Both the position numbers and the translations under genes were made by a program. Below are positions 34,080-41,990 of a stretch of DNA of 57,404 nt, one piece after another. Under the pieces are notes generated by a model, which was not told the origin of the DNA, ran no database searches, and was given only the letters and a program-made list of their open reading frames with translations. The first letter of the stretch is position 1. Each line of letters opens with the position of its first letter. The DNA is from Verrucomicrobia bacterium UBA3750 (GTDB taxonomy: Bacteria > Verrucomicrobiota > Kiritimatiellia > RFP12 > UBA1067), in the NCBI GenBank assembly GCA_002371755.1, contig DFGM01000105.1:19349-76752 (forward strand), given 5' to 3'.

Positions 34080-34232
34080 CCGATTACAATCAGTTGTTCA
34101 GCCGATTATAATCAGTTGCCAAACCGATTATAATCAGTTGCTCATCCGATTATAATCAGTTTCTCAACCGATTATAATCAGTTTCTCAACCGATTATAAT
34201 CAGTTGCTCAGCCGATTATAATCGGTTTGCAG
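34080..34232. repeat. Seven tandem 22-bp units with a palindromic core
   Basis: Seven units start at 34080, 34102, 34124, 34146, 34168, 34190 and 34212, a strict 22-bp period. Each has CCGATTATAATC followed by AGTT and a variable end; the first has one change (TTACAA) and the last ends in CGGTTTGC. GATTATAATC is a perfect 10-bp palindrome that contains TATAAT on both strands. A period of two helical turns puts all sites on one DNA face. This resembles an operator array or iterons. The rest of 33935-34518 holds REP hairpins upstream and the promoter and leader of the next gene downstream; no other gene is seen. Confidence 0.9.
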
Positions 34233-34342
34233 GGGGCATTGTAGCATATTCCTTTTGGCGCGGCAAGGGGCTTTTATGTGACAAACAGGTTTGCGCAGTT
34301 GAAAAGGATTCCGCCCTGCCCATTTCCCCTGAATTGCCCCCC

Positions 34343-34371
34343 TTGACGAGAGGGGATATAAATGCTAAAAT
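34343..34371 (+). promoter_or_regulatory. Promoter for the giant secreted protein
   Basis: TTGACG (34343-34348), a 17-bp spacer and TAAAAT (34366-34371) preceded by ATGC, an extended -10. The leader is about 140 nt and ends with AAGGAG before the ATG at 34519. The 22-bp palindrome array ends 110 nt upstream of the -35. Confidence 0.7.
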
Positions 34372-34518
34372 GTTTGCGTAAACTTGGTAAAAGCCAATTG
34401 ATGGACGTGGCATGAAAGGTTCTTGTGGGGAGCTGAAGTTTCCTGCAGACTGGAAGTTGCCATGCATTCGACTTTGCGCATTGACCAACATAAAACCTCA
34501 AACAAGGAGTAAAGAGAG

Positions 34519-37500
34519 ATGAAACAACGAACTACACGAACATTGCTCCAGACTGTCGCGCTAGCAGGTGCGATGGCCGCGGGCACTACAGCGTTCGGCG
34601 ACTACGTCTACGAATGGGGCGATAGTGCGTCTGGCAATTGGTCTGATGCGGCCAATTGGAATTGCACAGATACATCGACAAATCCTTGGACTGTCGTAGA
34701 TCCTGCGGAAGTTCCAGAAGGTGCGGTATTCACCGAAAGGCGAATCCTGACTGACAAGACCGTAAACTTCACTACAGTTGTTGATGAAGGTCTTCCCGTC
34801 TTGGTTGCCAACGGAACAAACACTTTCACGGCTTCTGCATCCGAGGTTGAAGGCGTTGTAAACGGCATTGCCAATTCCTCCACCGTGCTGAACGTAGCCG
34901 CCCCCTGGTGGTACACCGGCAATTCCGTGTTGGTGCTTGCCAGCGGTAAGTATCAGTTCGGCGCTGTCAACGTCAATGTTGACGGAACTAATGGCGGCAC
35001 GGCCACTCTCACGCTCAATGGCGGCACGCTCTCCACGACCTCCGTCACCGGCACGGGCACGCTCGCAGTCGGCGAGAACGGCGGCACCTTCGACAACGCC
35101 GAAGCGGCCACAATCGCCACCGCCATCACTGGCTCTGGCACGTTGACCAAGACCGGCACTGGCACGCTCACCATCACTGGCAGCATCTCCGCCTTCATGG
35201 GCAAGATTGCCGTCGCGGCTGAAGCTGGCTCCGTCATCGTCGGCGACGTCACCATTGCCGCAGGCGAGGAAGTCCAGTTCGGCGTTTATACCTGGACTGG
35301 CGCAGGCACGGCTGTCGAGCCCGAAGAAGAGGGCGGCGAAACCACCTACACCGACACCGACCTCTGGTCGAACGTCAACAACTGGCTCGTCAACGGCTCT
35401 ATCCCCGCCACTCTGCCTGCCGATGACTCTGTAGTTTTGTTCCCTGCGGGCGATGACGTTACGGTCACGGTCACGGAAACAGGCGCACACACGGGCAAGA
35501 TGACAATTGAGCGCAATGTGACGCTTGTAGCAAAAAATGTTGCTGGCAGCAGAGACCTTTATCTCAATAGAATCAGCGGTACTGGCAAGTTGACTCTTCA
35601 GGGAGCCAGCAGTTCTCGCTATCTGCGCTTAGCATTAGGCGGAGATTATGTGATTGATACAGATCTTGAAGTCAAGAGCTACATTTATCTCTCCAATGGC
35701 AGCGCCAAAACGCTTGTCATCAATGGTGCGCTCAGCGGCAACGGCACAATTAGCTGCAATGGCAACAATGATGCTGGCATCGCGTTCTACGGTGACACGT
35801 CCGCATTCAGCGGCTCCTACACGGGCGGTATGCGCAACAACGGCAACCGCGACAACACGAAGTTCCGTGGCAACGCGCGCGGCAGCGCACTCGCCAGCTG
35901 GCACTTCTGCGGCTATGGCAACACACTCGCCACTCCTTTTGAAGTCGATGGCGTCACTTACCAGTTCGGCTCGCTTAATACTTATGCTGGCGAGTATAAG
36001 CGTCTGACGCTCGCGGGGCGCACTTCGACGACCATCGAAGTCGGCGCGAAGGGCGATTCCAACGTTGGCGGCACGCTCAGCAACAACGGCAACACTCTTC
36101 GTCAGGTCGGTGACAGCACGACGCTTAATCTTACGCTCACGGAAAACTACGGCACTGTCGAGGCAAAAGCCGGCACAGTCGTCATCTACGGCACTGTTGC
36201 TCCTGCCGCAGCCAAGTTCGCTGGCACTGGCGCGAAAATCAAAATTGCGCGTTCCAAGACGACCACGACAGTAGTTACGCCTGCGGTGGCCGACGGCCCT
36301 GAAACCGAAGAAGATGAGACGGTGGAAGAAGTCACGGAGACCACTACTACGACCTACATCCCCGCATCCTTCAAGCCTGGCTTCACCGACGCATTCGTTG
36401 GTTGCCAGTATGAAGTCACACAGGAAACAACCGACGGTGTCACATACGACGTTTACACGGTTCTGACGGACGTCGCTACGGACAGCGCAGGCACGACCTA
36501 CGACAGCGTTGCTCTCGCTATTGCAGCAATTGAAGCCGATAAGACAGGCACCCTGACGAAGGCCATCACACTCGCCAAGAGCACGGCTGAGGCCGTCGCG
36601 CTCCCGCTTGACTATACGCTCGCTCTCAATGGCAACACGGTCGGCTCCGTCACAGGCGTCGCCGGCGTCGCTGTTTCTTACAATGAAGAGACCGGCACCT
36701 GGACGACGGATGACAATTCTGAAGCGACCTGGCAGGGTGATGCCGCTGGTGCCGCCTGGGATAATCCCGAGAACTGGTCTTCGGGTTATGTGCCGGATGC
36801 AGGCACGGCCGTGACCTTCACCGGCAACGCCACCGTGTTCCTCTCAGGCAACAACACATATGACTGCGGCTCGATCTATATCAGCAGAGATAATGCGACT
36901 GTGACGTTCGCACCGGTTGACTACAATGAGAGTAACTGGCCGCGCGTGAAAGTCTATGGCAACATCGGTGCGCATGGCAACTGCGTACTCAAGCTCTATC
37001 GCTGCGGCATCGACAACGGCACGACTGAGCGCGTCACCGTCCGCCCGACGCTCCAGTTCTACAACACGACCGGCGACAGCTGGGTGACCGGAAACTTCCA
37101 GCTCCAGGCGAGCCTCGAGGGCACAGGCGAATTCCGCGTCTATAGCGGCACTCTCGACTTCGCGTCCGGCAGCGGCATCACCGTTAACGACGGCAGCACC
37201 GTCGATTTCCGCAACTACTACCCGACATTCGAGGGGCGCAGCGGCACGCTCTCCTCGACCGGCGTCAATGGCGATGGTCGTATCATAGTCCACGCGCTCC
37301 CGACCAGCTCTGCGCTCACCTACTTCCAGAATGCGTTCAAGAACGACGAACGCTGGTCTGGCACGTGCGAACTCGCTGGAATCAGCATCGGCAACATCGA
37401 TGCGGCAAACTACGGCAATGCCAACTCGAGCGTCTGCTTCAACGGCGTTTCGGGCTACCTGCGCTACAGCGCCAACTCCACAACCGAAGTCGGCAAGGTA

Positions 37501-40500
37501 AAGACGATTGAGATTGGAGCGAACGGCCTGACACTGAACAATGGATTCACGTCGGGCACGTTCGGCTACATCATCGCGGCGGACATCACTGGCTCCGGCC
37601 CGATCCACTTCGGCACTCGTCACAACGATGCGTCTGTCGGCCAGTATTTCTTGACCGGCTCGCTCGATGGCTTCACCGGCGCAATCGACTTCGGTTCGCT
37701 TACAGCATATCGTCCTGCGGTCATAATCAAGGATTCCAACACATACGCACCTGCGGTGAATGACTATGGTCAGATTATCGTCGCGGCAGAGCGCACGGTT
37801 ACGGTCTCCGGCGCATGGAACGCTCCGGGCGGTATCGTCGTCCTCGGCAAGGTGAACGTCGCTTCCACCGGCTCGCTCACCTCGACCAATGGTCTCTGCG
37901 GTGACGGCACGGTTGCGTATGCGGCGATTCCCTCCACGGCTCCCGGTTGCTGCGCCGGCGGCACGTCCTCCGGCACCAACCGCGAGATTCCGGCTTGGAC
38001 TGGCACGGTTGTTCTGCCTTCGCGCACTGGCTCTGGTTCGGTTGCTCTCGCCGGTCTCGGCAGGACTGGCTCGAAGATTGTCGTGAATGGCATCACCGGC
38101 ACGGATGCGAACAGCATCTATCTGAGCGATGCATCAGCAATCAATGGCACCGTTGAGCTCAAGGGCGACGTCAAGTTCACGAATGGTTCGACCGGCGCCA
38201 ACTACACGTTCGCCGAAGTGACCGGCACAGGCAACATGTTCCTGAGCGCGACGGGTTCCACCGGCTCGCCCTACTACACCTACACGTTCACGAAACTGAC
38301 CGACTACACGGGCGAAATCAACGCCGTCAAGACTTCCGACTCGAAGTATGCGGCTCTCGCCATCGGCACGGTCGCGGTGAGCGAAGTTGTTCCCGGCACG
38401 CCTGTCGTGAAGCTCGCGGCTAATTCCAACCTGACGACCGATCCTGCGGCTATCGCGGTCGAGGTCGGCGGCGAGGCGACGGTAGACAAGCTCTTCAAGG
38501 CCGACGACGGCAACCTGTATGTCGCAGTTGCGTCCGTAACGGTGACGCCTGAGGAGGGCGATCCTGTGACCACTCCGTTCGCGACGTATGAAGCGGCAGC
38601 GGCGTTCGCCGACGAGAACAGCGTGACCGAGTTCGCGGTGCTCTTCGGCGATGGCGCTGTCAATGGCTGGAACTATGACTCCGAGGCTGGTACACTCACG
38701 AAGAACACGACGGCAATCGCCCGCATTGGCACGACACAGTACGATACCCTCGCTGCTGCGTTCGAGGATGCCACGGCTGGCGACACGGTCGTTCTCTTCG
38801 GCGCCAGCGCTGAAAATGTCACTGTTGGCGAAGGCCAGACGCTCGTCGTCGAGGGTGCCTACACTGGCACTCTCTCCGGTTCCGGCACGGTCGATGCCAA
38901 GGTCGTTACGACTCCCGCCGGCTTCTCTAGCTGGACGGGCACGTTCGTCATGAACTGGAATACGTCTGCGGCGACGAGCGGCACGGCGTGGGTGCTTGAC
39001 AATTACGGCAATGACGGCTCCACCGTCGTCATCGCCCAGCCGATTGCGCACGGCTACTTGAAGAAAGTAGGCTCAAACGCCGCTCCGTCCATCGCACCTG
39101 CAGTGTATCTCAAGGCCAACGTCAATCTTGATAACGGCTATGCCGGTAGTAGTCAGGCGACGACGTTCTCGCAGCTCGGCGCCGATGAAGGCGTGACGTT
39201 CTCCTTCCGCTACCTCGCTGGTGCGGTAGCGAAGGATGCGACCTATTACACCATCACGAAGTTGAAGGACTTCGCCGGTGCGTTCGTCCTCAACCCCTAC
39301 AACCAGGTGACGGTCGAGTCGGTAGAACTTGCGGCAACGCCTGCATTTGGCACGAAGGTGGTCAGCGCCACTGTTGCTGGCACGGCATCGCTCACCGGCA
39401 AGATTGCAGATGGCTATCCGCTGGTCGCCAAGGCTGACGGTCTCTACTTCGATCCTGTCGCGCAGGTTGGCGAAGCGTACTACAATACGCTCGCGGAAGC
39501 CATCACGGCGGCGAACGGAGCGACTGTTGCGCTCGTGAAGTCCACAGAAGAGGGCGTTGTCGTCGCGGCGGGTCAGACGGTTGTGATTAAGTTCGGCGAA
39601 TATAGCACCGGCGACATCACCGCGGCTACCGACTACGTCCTCAATACGAGCTGGGACGATGCCACGAAGACCGGCACCTACACCACTACGGCTGTTGCTG
39701 CCTACCTCATCGTCGGCGAGACTGTGACGCCCTACACGGTCGCCTACACGGCCCTTACGGACTTCATCGCATCCGCCACCGGCTCCACCCTCAGGTTCGT
39801 CGGCACCAATCCGTTCGCCGATACGCCCGTGCCCTGCACAACCTATGATGCCGCGACGCTCACCTACACGAAGCTCGCCGCCGTCGCGCAGATCGGCACC
39901 GGTCCTTCCGCAATCCAGTATCCCACCCTCGCCGAGGCTTGCACCGCTGCCGAGCAGTATGGATACGGTACGGTGACGCTCCTCGTGGCGATTGGCGATA
40001 TGACCGTTCCCGACGGCTGGGATTACAACACGCCTGCGGCGTCGGAGACGGAGTTCGGCACGCTGACGAAGGAAATGACGGTGACCTACAATGTCTGGTT
40101 CGTGGATACCGATGGCTCGACCACGCTTGCCGCGATGCAGACCGTTGAAAGCGGCGCCACCGCCACCAAGCCCGCCGAAGACCCTGTCAAGGAAGGCTAT
40201 ACCTTCGTCGCGTGGACTCTGGGCGGAACGGCCTACGACTTCACGACGCCCGTGACGAGCACCATCACGCTCATGGCTTCGTGGGTGTCCAATACCTACA
40301 CAGTTCCTGCGGAGGCGGCGCTTGGCGAAGGCGGCACCCTGACGGTTCCGGAGGGGACGGTGGCGATCAAGATCGGCAGCTATGATGTCACGGCCGGCTT
40401 CACGGTCAGCGGCACCACGGCGACGCTGGTCGCTCCTGTGCTCGCAGAGACAGTGGCGGAGGCCGATGATGCGTTTGTCGTCGGCACCAGCGACGTCACG

Positions 40501-40683
40501 CTGAACGCGACGCTCGTCCCGGGCCTCTACTATGGTGTTGGCTCCGCTACTTCGCTTAATGAGCTTGCGCGTCCTGCGGCACTTACGCAGTTCACCGGCG
40601 AGAATGGCGATGCTTGCAAGAAGGTCACCAAGCCCGAAGGCGACAAGGGCTTCTTCAGGCTCTACGTCGATATCAAGGAGTAA
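34519..40683 (+). CDS. Giant secreted beta-strand-repeat protein with InlB-type module
   Basis: 2054 residues. A signal peptide covers about 1-27 (ends AGTTAFG). Three W-rich modules of the type W-x(n)-NW-G occur near 33, 285 and 735. Autotransporter-type beta-strand repeats rich in GGTLTLNGG and GSGTL fill much of the length. A short recurring motif, Y-x-T-L-A-E-A-(I/F), recurs near 657, 1352, 1402, 1650, 1732 and 1792. An InlB/Listeria-Bacteroides repeat (EGYTFVAWTLGG) covers about 1855-1925. The last 50 residues (GLYYGVGSATSLNEL to GFFRLYVDIKE) look like a distinct domain. No outer-membrane barrel, LPxTG or PEP-CTERM signal is visible. Likely an extracellular stalk, adhesin or glycan-binding protein. 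Confidence 0.82.
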   Translation: MKQRTTRTLLQTVALAGAMAAGTTAFGDYVYEWGDSASGNWSDAANWNCTDTSTNPWTVVDPAEVPEGAVFTERRILTDKTVNFTTVVDEGLPVLVANGTNTFTASASEVEGVVNGIANSSTVLNVAAPWWYTGNSVLVLASGKYQFGAVNVNVDGTNGGTATLTLNGGTLSTTSVTGTGTLAVGENGGTFDNAEAATIATAITGSGTLTKTGTGTLTITGSISAFMGKIAVAAEAGSVIVGDVTIAAGEEVQFGVYTWTGAGTAVEPEEEGGETTYTDTDLWSNVNNWLVNGSIPATLPADDSVVLFPAGDDVTVTVTETGAHTGKMTIERNVTLVAKNVAGSRDLYLNRISGTGKLTLQGASSSRYLRLALGGDYVIDTDLEVKSYIYLSNGSAKTLVINGALSGNGTISCNGNNDAGIAFYGDTSAFSGSYTGGMRNNGNRDNTKFRGNARGSALASWHFCGYGNTLATPFEVDGVTYQFGSLNTYAGEYKRLTLAGRTSTTIEVGAKGDSNVGGTLSNNGNTLRQVGDSTTLNLTLTENYGTVEAKAGTVVIYGTVAPAAAKFAGTGAKIKIARSKTTTTVVTPAVADGPETEEDETVEEVTETTTTTYIPASFKPGFTDAFVGCQYEVTQETTDGVTYDVYTVLTDVATDSAGTTYDSVALAIAAIEADKTGTLTKAITLAKSTAEAVALPLDYTLALNGNTVGSVTGVAGVAVSYNEETGTWTTDDNSEATWQGDAAGAAWDNPENWSSGYVPDAGTAVTFTGNATVFLSGNNTYDCGSIYISRDNATVTFAPVDYNESNWPRVKVYGNIGAHGNCVLKLYRCGIDNGTTERVTVRPTLQFYNTTGDSWVTGNFQLQASLEGTGEFRVYSGTLDFASGSGITVNDGSTVDFRNYYPTFEGRSGTLSSTGVNGDGRIIVHALPTSSALTYFQNAFKNDERWSGTCELAGISIGNIDAANYGNANSSVCFNGVSGYLRYSANSTTEVGKVKTIEIGANGLTLNNGFTSGTFGYIIAADITGSGPIHFGTRHNDASVGQYFLTGSLDGFTGAIDFGSLTAYRPAVIIKDSNTYAPAVNDYGQIIVAAERTVTVSGAWNAPGGIVVLGKVNVASTGSLTSTNGLCGDGTVAYAAIPSTAPGCCAGGTSSGTNREIPAWTGTVVLPSRTGSGSVALAGLGRTGSKIVVNGITGTDANSIYLSDASAINGTVELKGDVKFTNGSTGANYTFAEVTGTGNMFLSATGSTGSPYYTYTFTKLTDYTGEINAVKTSDSKYAALAIGTVAVSEVVPGTPVVKLAANSNLTTDPAAIAVEVGGEATVDKLFKADDGNLYVAVASVTVTPEEGDPVTTPFATYEAAAAFADENSVTEFAVLFGDGAVNGWNYDSEAGTLTKNTTAIARIGTTQYDTLAAAFEDATAGDTVVLFGASAENVTVGEGQTLVVEGAYTGTLSGSGTVDAKVVTTPAGFSSWTGTFVMNWNTSAATSGTAWVLDNYGNDGSTVVIAQPIAHGYLKKVGSNAAPSIAPAVYLKANVNLDNGYAGSSQATTFSQLGADEGVTFSFRYLAGAVAKDATYYTITKLKDFAGAFVLNPYNQVTVESVELAATPAFGTKVVSATVAGTASLTGKIADGYPLVAKADGLYFDPVAQVGEAYYNTLAEAITAANGATVALVKSTEEGVVVAAGQTVVIKFGEYSTGDITAATDYVLNTSWDDATKTGTYTTTAVAAYLIVGETVTPYTVAYTALTDFIASATGSTLRFVGTNPFADTPVPCTTYDAATLTYTKLAAVAQIGTGPSAIQYPTLAEACTAAEQYGYGTVTLLVAIGDMTVPDGWDYNTPAASETEFGTLTKEMTVTYNVWFVDTDGSTTLAAMQTVESGATATKPAEDPVKEGYTFVAWTLGGTAYDFTTPVTSTITLMASWVSNTYTVPAEAALGEGGTLTVPEGTVAIKIGSYDVTAGFTVSGTTATLVAPVLAETVAEADDAFVVGTSDVTLNATLVPGLYYGVGSATSLNELARPAALTQFTGENGDACKKVTKPEGDKGFFRLYVDIKE

Positions 40684-40728
40684 TCCTTGATTGAGATTGG
40701 GCGGCTCGCGTTTATCGCGGCCGCCCTG

Positions 40729-40756
40729 AGCGGCGGCGGGGAAACCCGCCGCCGCT
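40729..40756. terminator. Perfect 12-bp GC hairpin with GAAA tetraloop
   Basis: AGCGGCGGCGGG, GAAA, CCCGCCGCCGCT, 46 nt after the giant gene's stop. It is very stable and lacks a U tract. It could terminate or protect the giant mRNA, or mark the left boundary of the RAYT unit. The rest of 40684-40937 is GC-rich, with a second hairpin CGGGGG/CCCCCG near 40895-40912, and shows no convincing gene. Confidence 0.6.
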
Positions 40757-40937
40757 GTGCAGTGCCGACAGCCGCTCCGCGGTTGGTTTGGCGCGGCGAT
40801 GATTGCGAAGTTTGGACAACAACCGGGGCTGCGTCCCGAGCCCTGCTTTGTGGGGTTGCGCACTGTAGAGGGGCTGCGCGTTGCAGAGGGGGTGCGGGGG
40901 AAACCTCCCCCGGTCGATGTTAGAGGGGGTGTGGCTC

Positions 40938-41990
40938 GTGAAATTGCAATTCGATAAGAGTGGACGGCGCTTTTTCTTTCTCACTTTCTGCGTGAGGGGA
41001 AGGAAGGCAGTGCTCTCGCATATCGTGAAGAAAGCGGAGCGCGACGGCAAGCAGGGCTACGCCGTTGAACTGACGCCGGCGGGCGAGGCCATGGCCGCCC
41101 TGTGGCGAGGCACCCATGCCAGATGGACATTCCTGACAGCGAGCAACTTCATCATCATGCCCGACCATCTGCATTTGCTGTTGATAGCCGATTACGGCAA
41201 GGCGCGGGAATTTGACATTCTCGACTGGTTTCAGCATTTCAGGCGAGAGGGAGAAGATGTTGTCGCTCCCTTGATCGGTGTGAAAGCGCCCCTTGTGTGG
41301 GAAGATCATTTCTGGCTGTTGCTCGTCAACGCCGGACGACCGCTGGCGGCCGTCCGCAAGTATATCAAGATGAACCCGGCGCGGAAGATGTGGAAGACGC
41401 TCAATCCGGATCGCTTTGTCCGCAGGAGCGGGCTGAGGCATGCGGTTCTAGATCCGTCGATTTCATGGACCGCCATTGGCGACTTGACGCTTCTAGCGTC
41501 GCCTTTCATGTTCCCCGTGCGACTGACGCGCAAGATGACGGTCGAGCAGCATTTGCCGGAGATAGAGCGGATGGTCGAAAAGGCCCGTCGCGGTATGCTG
41601 CCTGTATGCGGTTTTCTTTCGCCGGGCGAGAATGCACCTCCGCCGCAATGCACCGATACTACGCGGCGGGCAGGGGTCTGCCCGCCCTACCGCCGGATGT
41701 CGCGGTTGTCGCGGTTGTCGCGTGGTAGGGCATATCCCCCAGCCGAAGGCTGTCCGCGATGCGGATGCCCTAGCAGGGGTGCGAGACCCCTCGCCGCCGG
41801 GTTGATATACTGCGGCGGGCAGGGGGCTCACCGCCCTACCGCCGGGGCGGCACCGATACTACGCGGCGGGCAGGGGGCTCACCGCCCTACCGCTCTACCG
41901 CTGCGGCACTCAAACCGCCCCAACTCCTACTATCCGCAACCAGCGAAATATGGTATAATATACAACCAATGGCAGGTAGTATACAGATAG
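40938..41990 (+). CDS. REP-associated tyrosine transposase (RAYT), 3' end running into REP repeats
   Basis: 350 residues from a GTG spaced 8 nt from AGAGGGGG; starts at 40917 or 40929 are alternatives. The Y1/HUH nuclease fold is shown by FIIMPDHLHLLLI, and KYIKMNPARK holds the candidate nucleophile Tyr. Family members cut and move REP palindromes. After LPVCGFLSPGE (near 41630) the frame enters REP palindromes. Its last 120 or so residues are translated repeat sequence, including two copies of GGQGAHRPTA. The stop overlaps the next gene's start region. The native C-terminus therefore appears replaced or lost, so activity is uncertain. Confidence 0.8.
   Translation: MKLQFDKSGRRFFFLTFCVRGRKAVLSHIVKKAERDGKQGYAVELTPAGEAMAALWRGTHARWTFLTASNFIIMPDHLHLLLIADYGKAREFDILDWFQHFRREGEDVVAPLIGVKAPLVWEDHFWLLLVNAGRPLAAVRKYIKMNPARKMWKTLNPDRFVRRSGLRHAVLDPSISWTAIGDLTLLASPFMFPVRLTRKMTVEQHLPEIERMVEKARRGMLPVCGFLSPGENAPPPQCTDTTRRAGVCPPYRRMSRLSRLSRGRAYPPAEGCPRCGCPSRGARPLAAGLIYCGGQGAHRPTAGAAPILRGGQGAHRPTALPLRHSNRPNSYYPQPAKYGIIYNQWQVVYR
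41665..41690 (-). repeat. REP palindrome inside the RAYT frame
   Basis: GGCGGGCAG, GGGT, CTGCCCGCC, then CTAC: the same 9-bp stem as at 34 kb, in the opposite orientation, with GTAG on the minus strand. Confidence 0.85.
41721..41895. repeat. Cluster of degenerate REP palindromes
   Basis: A GTAGGGCAT arm (41725 on) pairs with ATGCCCTA near 41765-41772. Two copies of a GGCGGGCAGGGGGCTCACCG-type unit ending CCCTAC lie at 41814-41839 and 41865-41890, 51 bp apart. The cluster ends about 60 bp before the promoter of the pilMN-like gene. Confidence 0.75.
41949..41959 (+). promoter_or_regulatory. Extended -10 promoter for the pilMN-like gene (near-leaderless)
   Basis: ATATGGTATAAT with the TATAAT hexamer at 41954-41959, ending 9 nt before the ATG at 41969. 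The -35 position has no good match. Confidence 0.65.

Noticed and set aside
34080..34232. CRISPR array
   Set aside because: The units are contiguous 22-bp repeats with no spacers between them, and no cas gene is present.
39073..40863. 596-codon minus-strand frame opposite the giant surface protein
   Set aside because: The repeated Gly/Thr/Ala codons of the sense protein give an Arg/Ala-rich antisense frame; no domain or start signal.
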